Of a stretch of 64,000 nucleotides of DNA, positions 28,417 through 35,341 are shown in pieces. This stretch comes from Natribaculum breve. Its GTDB lineage: Archaea > Halobacteriota > Halobacteria > Halobacteriales > Natrialbaceae. The notes beneath the pieces are model-generated. The model was given only the letters and a program-made list of their open reading frames with translations, was not told the origin of the DNA and did no database searches. The position numbers and the translations under genes were made by a program. How positions within the stretch are numbered: position 1 is the stretch's first letter; the number at the start of each line of letters is the position of its first letter. The stretch covers positions 1,054,001-1,118,000 of the forward strand of contig NZ_CP095390.1 of the NCBI RefSeq assembly GCF_023008585.1, in the 5' to 3' direction.

Positions 28417-28818
28417 ATGGTATTTAACACGTTATGGGCCCGTCTCTCGTCTCTCTGGCGAGCGGACTCGACAGGCGAGGAGTCGACAGAAACCGAGTCC
28501 GACGCGACAGAGAGAGACGAACCGGAGCGGGCAGACGGCGACGAGACGTTGAGCTACGCCGAACAGGTCGAGTACGGTTCGGACGAACGAGAACTCTCGG
28601 ACGAAGACAAGGTCCTCCGCCTCCTCGTCAAACGCGGCGGCCGCGTCGACGAAGCGACGATCGTCGACGAGACGGGCTGGTCGAAAGAGCACCTCCAGCG
28701 CGTCGTCGACGAGATGGAAGCCGACGACCAGATCAGCGCGATCACCGTCGGTCGCAAACGCGTCATCTGTCGTCGCGGCTTCGAGCCCAAGGGGTACCGC
28801 TCCCACCTGGGCGAGTGA
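28417..28818 (+). CDS. Winged-helix transcriptional regulator
   Basis: A 133-residue protein with an acidic, disordered N-terminal half (residues 15-55, rich in E/D/S/T) and a C-terminal winged helix (about 65-130: DKVLRLLVKRGGRVDEATIVDE, then WSKEHLQRVVDEMEADDQI). The start at 28417 is favoured by a GATAAAT box at 28387-28393 giving leaderless spacing; an ATG at 28402 in frame is the alternative. Function and target are unknown. No cysteines suggest a redox sensor other than the single CRRG near the end. Confidence 0.75.
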   Translation: MVFNTLWARLSSLWRADSTGEESTETESDATERDEPERADGDETLSYAEQVEYGSDERELSDEDKVLRLLVKRGGRVDEATIVDETGWSKEHLQRVVDEMEADDQISAITVGRKRVICRRGFEPKGYRSHLGE

Positions 28819-29106
28819 CGAACGCCCACGTACGTCTCGCTCGAGACTGCCCGACGAGCCGACCGCACGCGAGCCGTCGCTCTCGACGGGACGTCGAACT
28901 CGCGCTCGCTGCTCGAGTGTGCCGTCGTCGACCGGCGAATCAGGAAAATAGTGCCGGGAATGGCGAGCGGTCTCGAGTGACAGATCTGGCCCACTCGCCA
29001 GTCTGAGAGGCTGGCGCGGCCCGTCGTCGCTGCTCGCGACGTCACCGATACCGACCGGGCTGACCGCCACCGGATCGACTACGTCGCGCTGGCGGTACGT
29101 TACTGT

Positions 29107-29559
29107 ATGTCCGAATCGGAACAGACCGAGCGCTTCCAGGTATCGGCGAACGCAGAGAGCGACACGAAGACGACCGTCGAGACGCGGGGCTTCGAGTTCG
29201 TCGTCGACGAACCCGCCCCGCTGGGCGGCACAGACGACGGCCCGAACCCCGTCGAATACTTGCTCGGGGCCTGGGCCGGCTGTCTCAACGTCGTCGCCCA
29301 CACCGTCGCGGAAGAGTACGCGTTCGAACTCGAGGACGTCCAGGTCGACCTCGAAGGCGAGCTGAACCCGGCCAGGTTTCTCGGACTGTCCGACGACCCT
29401 CGAGCGGGCTACCAGGAGATCGAGGTGACGATCTCGGTCGACACCGACGCCGACGAGGCCACGCTCGAGGAGTGGGCCGCGGAGGTCGAGGAGCGCTGTC
29501 CCGTCGGCGACAACGTCCAGAACGCGACGCCCGCTACCGTCGACGTCGAGACCGTCTGA
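29107..29559 (+). CDS. OsmC/Ohr family peroxiredoxin-like protein
   Basis: A 150-residue OsmC-fold protein. The two redox cysteines are C59 (AWAGCLN) and C131 (ERCPVGDNV), and the conserved glutamate is E50 (NPVEYLL). Such proteins reduce organic hydroperoxides using a Cys pair. It stands alone, with a 288-bp gap before it in which I see no gene. Confidence 0.93.
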   Translation: MSESEQTERFQVSANAESDTKTTVETRGFEFVVDEPAPLGGTDDGPNPVEYLLGAWAGCLNVVAHTVAEEYAFELEDVQVDLEGELNPARFLGLSDDPRAGYQEIEVTISVDTDADEATLEEWAAEVEERCPVGDNVQNATPATVDVETV

Positions 29560-29738
29560 GACGGACCGTCGCTTCTGGTTCGACCGCGTCGTCGGCTCTC
29601 CGCTGATCGCTCATAACGAGCCCGAGAGCCGATCGAAGCCGGCACTCGAGTGATTCCGAGTTGCACAGCGAGACCCTGTCACTCGAGTCGCGATCGAGTG
29701 TGTCCTGAGGGCTGTCCAGTAGTATGAGGACCCTTCAG

Positions 29739-29752
29739 CACCGATTTCGGTG
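29739..29752. terminator. Candidate hairpin between convergent osmC-like and mazG-like genes
   Basis: CACCG-ATTT-CGGTG lies in the 231-bp gap between two converging genes, where a shared terminator is expected. Archaeal terminators usually depend on T tracts rather than hairpins, so this is weak. Confidence 0.25.
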
Positions 29753-29790
29753 AGATCGATGGGATCGGTACGTCTGGTAGCCTCGCCCGT

Positions 29791-30096
29791 CTAGCTACCG
29801 GAAGAGGCGGTATCGGATTCGGCGATTCGCTCGTCGTACTTCTCGAGTGCGTCCTCGAGCGCGTCGCTCGCGTCGATTTCGACTGCGTCCGCGAGCGCGA
29901 GGAGTGCAAACAGCACGTCGCCGATCTCGTCCGGGCGAATCTCGAGGTCTGCGGGCGACTCGCCGTAGTCGGTCGATTCGGTCGCGTCCTTCGCGACTTC
30001 ACCGACCTCCGAGACGAGGTCGAGGAGTCGATACGCCGGTGGTACCTCCAGGTCGTGGTCCCGAACGAATGCGGCAACCTTCCGTTGGTCGTCCAT
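29791..30096 (-). CDS. MazG-like nucleotide pyrophosphohydrolase
   Basis: A 101-residue all-alpha NTP pyrophosphatase. The metal motif ExxE...ExxD is E30-E33 and E57-D60 (SEVGE and DEIGD). This short form resembles MazG-like house-cleaning enzymes that hydrolyse non-canonical NTPs. I chose the ATG at 30096 (MDDQRKVAAF); an ATG 48 nt upstream is possible but unlike the family. Confidence 0.9.
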   Translation of the reverse strand: MDDQRKVAAFVRDHDLEVPPAYRLLDLVSEVGEVAKDATESTDYGESPADLEIRPDEIGDVLFALLALADAVEIDASDALEDALEKYDERIAESDTASSGS

Positions 30097-30226
30097 ATAC
30101 ACGACCGGACTCGGCCACGTGTCGGTAAACCCACCGGATTTCACGGTGTGCGGACTCGATCAGGCGGAACGTCTCCACCCGCCGATAGCAAACCATTCAT
30201 TACACGTTTTCCAATAGTCTGAATCA

Positions 30227-30841
30227 ATGACAGTCACGGAGGACGATCTCACCAATGCGATCATCAAGAGCAACAGGGAGTACCACGAAACCCTGACCGC
30301 GGACGAGTCCGGATCGTGGGAACTGACCGTCTGTCCGGAAGCCCACTACAACTACTACGGGACTCGAGGGGTGGCAGACCTGTTCATCGACGAGACGTAT
30401 TCGGGCGAGTCCTGGATCACGATCTATGAACTCAAATCGGAATCGGCCGTGAGAGGGGCCACCGGCGCGAACGAGATCGTTCGCCAGTTCAACAAGATGC
30501 GGCGACACTTCTTCAAAGACGAATCGAACGAACGGGAGTACGTGAAAGACCTCCGCTTCGAACTGTGCTTTACACCGTCTCGATACACCCTCGAGCACGT
30601 CTCCGACAACGTCGACATCTACCGGTCCGTCTCGGATCAGGTCCTGACGGACGTGAACTTCGAACGCTGGGGTACCGACGTCACGATGCGCTCTCCCGAC
30701 GACGTCCGGCCCATTCAGTTCTTCGGGACCGACTGGAGCGAAGCCCGTCCCTTCGAGCATCACGCCGAAATCGCCAACGAGGAGCTCTTCGAGGAGTACG
30801 AGAACCTGTTTCGAAAGATCTCGAACAGGTTGTTAGACTGA
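30227..30841 (+). CDS. Uncharacterised protein, possible PD-(D/E)XK nuclease
   Basis: A 204-residue protein I do not recognise. It contains GVADLFID at 48-55 followed by YELK at 67-70, giving D51...E68-x-K70, the spacing of a PD-(D/E)XK core (D-(about 16)-ExK), and a helix with Q87 in EIVRQFNKMRR. It has no signal peptide or membrane segment. The N-terminal helix has E19 in REYHETL, as in restriction-like folds. Its DNA is lower in GC than neighbours. No partner gene (methylase, NTPase) lies alongside, so a defence role is unproven. Confidence 0.7.
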   Translation: MTVTEDDLTNAIIKSNREYHETLTADESGSWELTVCPEAHYNYYGTRGVADLFIDETYSGESWITIYELKSESAVRGATGANEIVRQFNKMRRHFFKDESNEREYVKDLRFELCFTPSRYTLEHVSDNVDIYRSVSDQVLTDVNFERWGTDVTMRSPDDVRPIQFFGTDWSEARPFEHHAEIANEELFEEYENLFRKISNRLLD

Positions 30842-30890
30842 GCCACGTGCTTCTTCGCCCGTCGTATCAGGCGTGCTGTAGCATGATAGC

Positions 30891-30897
30891 TTTATAT
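30891..30897 (+). promoter_or_regulatory. TATA box for the copper-chaperone gene
   Basis: TTTATAT lies 28 nt before the ATG at 30926, which fits a leaderless or nearly leaderless transcript. Confidence 0.55.
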
Positions 30898-30910
30898 CCT
30901 GTGTGATGGT

Positions 30911-30926
30911 TGGTCCCCTTGGACCA
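30911..30926. promoter_or_regulatory. Inverted repeat abutting the HMA start codon
   Basis: TGGTCC-CCTT-GGACCA spans the last 15 nt before the ATG and its first base. It sits just downstream of the TATA box, in repressor-operator position, or could fold as a leader hairpin at the start codon. Confidence 0.4.
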
Positions 30927-31138
30927 TGGCAGTAGTCTCAACCTACCAGATAGAAGTATCTGACATGATGTGCAACGGTTGCGAAGACACGATACAGGAC
31001 GAGTTACGCCGCGCCAACGGCGTCAATCGCGTCAGTGCGAACTTCATCGAGGGAACAGTCGAGATCGAGGGTAGCGATCACGTCGATCGCGAGAAACTGG
31101 TCGGCATCGTCAACGAACTCGGGTTCAGCGCCGAGTGA
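30926..31138 (+). CDS. Heavy-metal-associated (HMA) domain copper chaperone
   Basis: A 70-residue ferredoxin-like HMA protein with the metal motif M14-M-C16-N-G-C19 (MxCxxC), as in CopZ. It likely carries Cu(I). The fold's beta-alpha-beta pattern (VEIEGSDHVDREKLVGIVNE) is complete. It stands alone here; a cognate copper ATPase is not in the window, though NosL and a cupredoxin elsewhere in it also bind copper. Confidence 0.93.
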   Translation: MAVVSTYQIEVSDMMCNGCEDTIQDELRRANGVNRVSANFIEGTVEIEGSDHVDREKLVGIVNELGFSAE

Positions 31139-31558
31139 TCGACTCGAGACTCGAAATCACTCTCGTTCGCTCGGTCGCCGCCACACGCGAGCGCCGGTGT
31201 TTCGACGGTGGCCACCCCCATTATTTCTGATAGACGCGATCCACGCGTCGTCTTCGCTCGTCCGAATCCAGTGCTTACATTTCGACGATCGCGTTCGAGA
31301 ACGGCGGTAGAGCGATGTTCGGAAACCGACCCCACACAACTACCGATCGGTGTCACATTCGAACCGCGACCGCGAGCGGGCACCGCTCATCACGGTCCCG
31401 GGATACTCGCCCCCGGCGGACGTCCTCAACGGCGTGCCTCCATCTGGCGGTCGCTACGATGAGCGCGAAGCGCAACCACAGTGCGAATCGACCAGTATAG
31501 ACCGTCTCCCGTTCTGTCGAGCGCAAGCTATTATTTTCTTTGAATGTTCCTCTCACGT
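31139..31558. other. Intergenic stretch, about 420 bp, no gene seen
   Basis: Between the HMA gene and the small membrane protein. Frames here are short or arginine/serine-rich shadows. It includes a CGAG-rich start and, at its right end, a TATA element (TATTATTTT, 31529-31537) for the membrane protein. No repeat or RNA is obvious. Confidence 0.5.
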
Positions 31559-31918
31559 ATGGTTGATCGACCCCACTCGAGTCGGCTCGTTCGCGCTGTG
31601 GCAGTCTTCGGGGTCGGCATCCCGCTCGTCGTCCTCACTGTCCTCTACGCCGGTAGTCGGGCGGCTGACCTCGAGTTCGGTAACGTGGTGTTCGTCCTCA
31701 CCGGACTGACTGCCGTTGCGTGGTTTGTCTTCGCAGGATGGGGACGGCGGATGGACGCGGCGCGTCCAGCGAGTGAACTTTTCCGCTTCTCGGCTACAAC
31801 CTACGCGAAGGACGTCTCTGAGGGAACGTACGCCCGGCTCCCACTTCCGACCCGGCTGTTGTTCGTCCTGACCGGGGCGGTCGTCCTCGGATGGGTCGTG
31901 CTTCTGGCCACGTTCTAG
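31559..31918 (+). CDS. Small membrane protein of unknown function
   Basis: A 119-residue integral membrane protein with three likely helices at about 12-32, 42-63 and 98-118. The loops are arginine-rich on one side (GWGRRMDAARPASE). Not recognised. The ATG at 31559 is favoured over 31544 because the TATA element at 31529-31537 leaves a leaderless spacing of about 22-30 nt. Neighbours give no functional clue. Confidence 0.75.
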   Translation: MVDRPHSSRLVRAVAVFGVGIPLVVLTVLYAGSRAADLEFGNVVFVLTGLTAVAWFVFAGWGRRMDAARPASELFRFSATTYAKDVSEGTYARLPLPTRLLFVLTGAVVLGWVVLLATF

Positions 31919-32017
31919 GCAATAGGCACGTGTGCTTCTCACGGATGCTGCTCGTGAGATACGTCCCTCTGGAACTCACCCTGAAAATTTTCCTCAGTGG
32001 CGTGTTGGGTGCTGACT

Positions 32018-32464
32018 ATGTTCAATATTCCTTCCCGCCGCACTGTTCTTCGCCTGCTGGCGGTGAGTGGACTCGGTGGACTTGCCGGATGTGGCGATGC
32101 AAATGCCTCTGGGAAACCTGCACACACTGTGAGTGTGTACCTGGGCGACCGTGACGCTGTCCGTAACGTCACCGTAACGGTCGAGGAGGGCGATGGAACG
32201 GGTGTGTTTGAACGTAGTTACTCCCTTTCTGATGACAACGAAGCCCACGAGGACGCAACATTTCCCGAGTCAACCGATCCACGTAACGTCGTCGTGACTG
32301 TCGATGGGAAACAGTTTGAACGTCCGTGGCCGGCATTCGACGATCCGGATACCCGGTGTTCCGAAGGCAACTGGGAAGGTATCGAAGTGTGGATTGAAGG
32401 CGGGCCGGATGAGTCTCCGACTGTTCGTCTAACAGGCAACTGCCAACACGTCACCCTCGAATAA
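32018..32464 (+). CDS. Putative lipoprotein, orphan
   Basis: A 148-residue secreted protein. MFNIPSRRTVLRLLAVSGLGGLAGC carries a twin-arginine (SRRTVL) and a lipobox ending in C25, so it is probably Tat-exported and lipid-anchored. The mature part (TVSVYLGDRDAVRNVTVTVEEG, later RNVVVTVDGK) looks beta-rich. Two later cysteines (CSEG and GNCQ) may pair. Its DNA is visibly lower in GC than its surroundings, suggesting recent acquisition. The function is unknown. An upstream ATG at 31997 is less likely. Confidence 0.72.
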   Translation: MFNIPSRRTVLRLLAVSGLGGLAGCGDANASGKPAHTVSVYLGDRDAVRNVTVTVEEGDGTGVFERSYSLSDDNEAHEDATFPESTDPRNVVVTVDGKQFERPWPAFDDPDTRCSEGNWEGIEVWIEGGPDESPTVRLTGNCQHVTLE

Positions 32465-32638
32465 CGGTCCGATCTGCAACACGGCTGAATACCGCTCGTG
32501 AGGGCCGTTCTGTGCACTCTCTGTGCCTCCTATCTACCGGGTTTCAATTGTTGGCGAATCGAAGACCAGCCGGAGAAATCGCCACCCGGCGGAGACGTAC
32601 TACTGAAGCCTTCTATGACATAGGCGGAAGAACGGTAG

Positions 32639-32710
32639 TGGACTCGCCGGGATTTGAACCCGGGGCCTCTCCCATGCCAAGGGAGTGATCTACCGCTGAT
32701 CTACGAGCCC
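32639..32710 (-). tRNA. tRNA-Ala (anticodon GGC)
   Basis: A 72-nt cloverleaf on the minus strand. The acceptor is GGGCTCG pairing with CGAGTCC, including the G3:U70 wobble that marks alanine tRNAs, with discriminator A. The anticodon stem CTCCC/GGGAG encloses loop TTGGCAT, giving anticodon GGC (codon GCC). The T arm contains GGTTCAAATCC. CCA is not encoded. No intron. Confidence 0.95.
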
Positions 32711-32740
32711 TCGTTCGCACTCAATTCTTTCCGACGGGAA

Positions 32741-32750
32741 TAGATAAACC
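32741..32750 (-). promoter_or_regulatory. TATA box for tRNA-Ala
   Basis: On the minus strand the sequence reads GGTTTATCTA, about 31 nt upstream of the tRNA 5' end at 32710, the expected archaeal spacing for a few nt of 5' leader. Confidence 0.6.
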
Positions 32751-32876
32751 CCTCGAATTCCTCGAGTCCACGTCACTGTCCCACACTCTGCTGTCGATCG
32801 ATCCGACGCTCCCTGCACGAAGATGACGCCACACCACACAGTTCAGTAACTATAAGTAACACGCCAGACACCATTC

Positions 32877-33017
32877 GTACGGAAGCGACGTCCCGACCAG
32901 TCGCGGGGGCATGCGCCGAAATGCCCCGGGTGCCAGAACACCCGAGACGTGGCTTCCAAGCCGCAAGGCTTCGAAAGCCATGACCGAGTTCATTCTAGCG
33001 AGACATAAACGTCTCGC
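32877..33017 (+). ncRNA. Candidate structured noncoding RNA (five hairpins)
   Basis: On the plus strand a TATA-like box (TATAAGTAA, 32851-32859) predicts a start near 32877. Downstream are hairpins: GCGAC/GTCGC (32885-32889/32900-32904), GGGGCAT/ATGCCCC (32906-32912/32921-32927), GGGTG/CACCC (32928-32932/32939-32943), and TGGCTT/AAGCCA (32950-32955/32975-32980) enclosing AAGCC-GCAA-GGCTT with a GNRA tetraloop. A 7-bp terminator-like stem GCGAGAC/GTCTCGC (32998-33004/33011-33017) follows. It is not tRNA, SRP RNA or RNase P by motif. A guide RNA is possible. Either strand could be the RNA. Confidence 0.45.
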
Positions 33018-33065
33018 AAGACGGACGTATCGCACCACGACTCGAGTGACCGCCGGAGGTGCTCG

Positions 33066-33263
33066 ATGAGCGACTCGAGCGACGACGCGACGCCGTACTA
33101 CGAGCCGCTCGTGGACGCCGAACAGCTGGTCGGCGAGTGGCTGGCTCCGGCGTGTCCGCGCTGTGGTGACCCAGTCGTGTGGGTCCACTCGAGGGGGCCG
33201 GACGATCATCGCGCGTCGCCGTGTGGGTGTCGGCTCGGCGCTGTGGAGGCCCGGGAGCTGTAG
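33066..33263 (+). CDS. Zinc-ribbon microprotein, 65 residues
   Basis: A short acidic protein with C30-P-R-C33 and C53-G-C55, a CxxC...CxC zinc site like that of the microprotein at 9893-10048. It begins MSDSSDDATPYYEPL. Not recognised. It lies between the candidate structured RNA and the rps15 transcription unit. No TATA is obvious immediately upstream. Confidence 0.7.
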   Translation: MSDSSDDATPYYEPLVDAEQLVGEWLAPACPRCGDPVVWVHSRGPDDHRASPCGCRLGAVEAREL

Positions 33264-33312
33264 CGACCGTCACGGCAGGCGAAGACTCGAGGGAGCAGGA
33301 GAGGTAGAAACC

Positions 33313-33319
33313 CTTTAGT
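33313..33319 (+). promoter_or_regulatory. TATA-like box for the rps15 operon
   Basis: CTTTAGT at 33313-33319 would place the start near 33340-33345, giving a leader of about 120 nt before rps15, long for this genome. Confidence 0.4.
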
Positions 33320-33347
33320 CGGCGAGTGGCCAACCCCCGGTGGGAAG

Positions 33348-33444
33348 CGCACGGCCGCAAATCTGACTCGTCGTCCGATTGGACGGCTTGGGATTGCGGA
33401 AGTGCACCCGGTGAGAGCCGGATTCACGCGAAGCGGTCAGTGCG
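33348..33444 (+). promoter_or_regulatory. Structured 5' leader of rps15
   Basis: Within the leader, nested stems are visible: CGCAC (33348-33352) with GTGCG (33440-33444), CCGCAA (33355-33360) with TTGCGG (33394-33399), an inner CGTCC-GATT-GGACG hairpin (33372-33385), and CCGG/CCGG around TGAGAG (33408-33421). This could be an autoregulatory site for S15, as leaders of S15 genes serve in bacteria; that is an analogy, not evidence. Confidence 0.4.
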
Positions 33445-33461
33445 ATTCCTATCCTCGACCA

Positions 33462-33929
33462 ATGGCACGAATGCACACCCGCCGTCGCGGCTCGTCCGGT
33501 TCGGACAAGCCGACGGCAGACGAACCACCGGAGTGGAGCGACGTCGACCCAGAGAAGATCGAAGAGCGGGTCGTCGAACTGGCAGAGCAGGGCTACGATC
33601 CCAGCCAGATCGGGATCAAGCTGCGCGACGAGGGCGTCACGGGCACGCCCGTACCGGACGTCAAGCTGGCGACCGGCAAGAAGGTCTCCGAGATTCTCGA
33701 GGAGAACGACGCGAAGTCGGACGTTCCCGAGGACCTGCGGAACCTGATGGAGCGTGCCGTGCGCCTGCGCGAGCACGTCAACGAGAACCCGCAGGACTAC
33801 CAGAACAAACGCGCACTGCAGAACACCGAGTCGAAGGTGCGCCGGCTGGTCGACTACTACCGCGGGAAGGAACTCGAGCCCGACTTCACGTACACCTACG
33901 ACGTCGCGAAACAGATCCTCGAAGCGTAA
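33462..33929 (+). CDS. rps15: 30S ribosomal protein S15
   Basis: A 155-residue S15 with the archaeal N-terminal extension (MARMHTRRRGSSGSDKP), then the helical S15 core including LRNLMERAVRLREHV and ALQNTESKVRRLVDYY. It binds 16S rRNA in the small subunit. I chose the ATG at 33462 (MARMHT) because the residues before it are untypical. It starts the well-known archaeal order rps15, DHH protein, pcc1, rps3ae. Confidence 0.97.
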   Translation: MARMHTRRRGSSGSDKPTADEPPEWSDVDPEKIEERVVELAEQGYDPSQIGIKLRDEGVTGTPVPDVKLATGKKVSEILEENDAKSDVPEDLRNLMERAVRLREHVNENPQDYQNKRALQNTESKVRRLVDYYRGKELEPDFTYTYDVAKQILEA

Positions 33930-35078
33930 ATGTCCACCACGGGTCGTCCAGCAGCGTTGCCGACCGCAGCCCTCGAGAGCGCCGGCTTCGTCCGGATCGT
34001 CTCGCGGGCCGACGGTGACGCGCTGGCGGCCGTCGGAATCGTCGCTCGCGCGCTCGCCGAGCGAGAGACGCCGTTTCAGGCGGCGGTTCGACCGACGGTC
34101 GGGTCGCGAACCGACCGGGTCGCCGACGACGACGCGACGGAGACGCTCGCCATCGGCGCGATCGACGGCGACGCACGCCGACTCGCGCCGAGCGATCGCC
34201 CGACGACGCTCGCGGCCTGCGATCTCGCGCGGGAACTCGGCGTCGAGCCGGATCCCGTACTCGCGCTCGCGGGTGCGTTCGCGGCCGGCGTCGAACCCGG
34301 CGCTGGCGAGACCGAGCACCTGCTCGAGACCGCCCGCGATCGGGGCCTGCTCGAGCGCCGTCCCGGCGTCGCGATCCCGACCGACGACGTCGCCGACCTC
34401 GCGTACTCGACGCTGTGTCGAGCGCCGTGGTCCGGTGACGGCGAGGCGACGACCGAGTCACTCGCCGACCTCGACCTCGACCTCGACTCCGAGGACCTCG
34501 ACGACGAGACGTGGCGACGCGTCGGCTCGCTGGTCGCACTCGAGGCGATCGGCGACGAGTCGGCGACGGAGCGGGCGGCCCACGCGGTCGGCCGCGTCCT
34601 GAACCCGCACGCGACCCCCGAGGGGCCGTTCACCACGGTCGGCGGTTACGCCGACGTCCTCGAGGCGACCGCCCGCGTTGCACCCGGCACGGGGATCGCG
34701 CTCGCGATCGGCCACGACGCCAGCGAGTCGGCGCTCGAGGCCTGGCGCGAGCACGGCCGACGGGCACACGACGCGCTCGACGGGGCGTCGACGGGCCGGT
34801 ACGACGGCCTGTTCGTCGTCGGCGTCGACGACGGCCCGGTCGAGACGGTCGCCAGCGTGGCGGCGCGATACCGGTCGCCGGAGCCGAACGTCCTCGCGAT
34901 CGGCGACGGCGAGGCCGGGATCGCCACGCTCGAGGCGCGCTCGCTCGGCGGGCCGCTCGAGGCAGCTAGTCGAGAACTCGAGTCCGACTACGACGTCGGG
35001 AGACGACGCGGCTACCTGCGGTACGACCCGGAGATGGACGATTCGACGATCATCGCGACGGTGAGGGATCGACTATGA
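33930..35078 (+). CDS. DHH/RecJ-like protein lacking the canonical catalytic motifs
   Basis: A 382-residue protein in the RecJ-like position of the archaeal S15-KEOPS operon. The N-terminal VSRADGDALAAVGIVARAL (24-42) aligns with DHH motif I (HxDxDG), but His is replaced by Arg and the last Gly by Ala, and no DHH triplet is visible later. A DHHA1-like C-terminus ends in GGPLEAASREL. Such degenerate RecJ proteins may be structural partners (Cdc45/GINS-type) rather than nucleases; that is inference. It begins right after the rps15 stop and overlaps pcc1 by 4 nt. Confidence 0.82.
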   Translation: MSTTGRPAALPTAALESAGFVRIVSRADGDALAAVGIVARALAERETPFQAAVRPTVGSRTDRVADDDATETLAIGAIDGDARRLAPSDRPTTLAACDLARELGVEPDPVLALAGAFAAGVEPGAGETEHLLETARDRGLLERRPGVAIPTDDVADLAYSTLCRAPWSGDGEATTESLADLDLDLDSEDLDDETWRRVGSLVALEAIGDESATERAAHAVGRVLNPHATPEGPFTTVGGYADVLEATARVAPGTGIALAIGHDASESALEAWREHGRRAHDALDGASTGRYDGLFVVGVDDGPVETVASVAARYRSPEPNVLAIGDGEAGIATLEARSLGGPLEAASRELESDYDVGRRRGYLRYDPEMDDSTIIATVRDRL

Positions 35079-35341
35079 GACGAGCGACGATTCGGACGGA
35101 ACACGACGACCCGGAACTGGTCGCGAGTGCGATCGCGCCCGACAACACCGCGGAGATGGCGACCGACGTCGACGGCGACGTCGTCGTCACGCGGATCGAA
35201 CGCGAGACGACGGGCGGGCTCCACTCGACGGTCGACGACTACGTGGTCAACCTCGACGTCGCGACGACGGTAGCACAGCACGCACGAACGCAGATCGACG
35301 CCGACGAGGCGTCCAGCGATACACACGAACCAGACCAATGA
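35075..35341 (+). CDS. pcc1: KEOPS complex subunit Pcc1
   Basis: An 88-residue KEOPS dimerisation subunit. It shows the short Pcc1 beta-alpha fold: RRATIRTEHDDPELVASAIAPDN, then VVVTRIERETTGGLHSTVDDYVVNLDVA. KEOPS makes the t6A modification of tRNA, with Kae1, Bud32 and Cgi121 encoded elsewhere. It overlaps the DHH gene (ATGA) at its start and the S3Ae gene at its end, so the cluster is one operon. Confidence 0.93.
   Translation: MRRATIRTEHDDPELVASAIAPDNTAEMATDVDGDVVVTRIERETTGGLHSTVDDYVVNLDVATTVAQHARTQIDADEASSDTHEPDQ

Larger units (their letters stand above)
32711..33065. other. Region between tRNA-Ala and the zinc microprotein, 355 bp
   Basis: Contains no protein gene I can support. On the minus strand GGTTTATCTA at 32741-32750 is a TATA box about 31 nt upstream of the tRNA 5' end. 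From 32881 to 33017 there are five consecutive hairpins (see the candidate ncRNA). Confidence 0.55.

Noticed and set aside
29700..29760. GGCTGTCCAGTAGTATGAGG tract as an insertion-sequence end
   Set aside because: No matching inverted end or transposase nearby; only a small hairpin is visible.
31139..31543. Several 60-120 codon frames in this gap
   Set aside because: Overlapping on both strands, Arg/Ser-rich, and without promoter or family features.
32639..32710. tRNA-Ala as an attachment site of an integrated element
   Set aside because: I found no integrase and no second copy of the tRNA end in this window.
33408..33444. 34-nt stretch before rps15 recalling a group II intron domain 5
   Set aside because: It starts GAGCCGG and has some pairing, but the terminal stem has a mismatch, there is no intron-encoded protein nor a domain 1-4 structure nearby.
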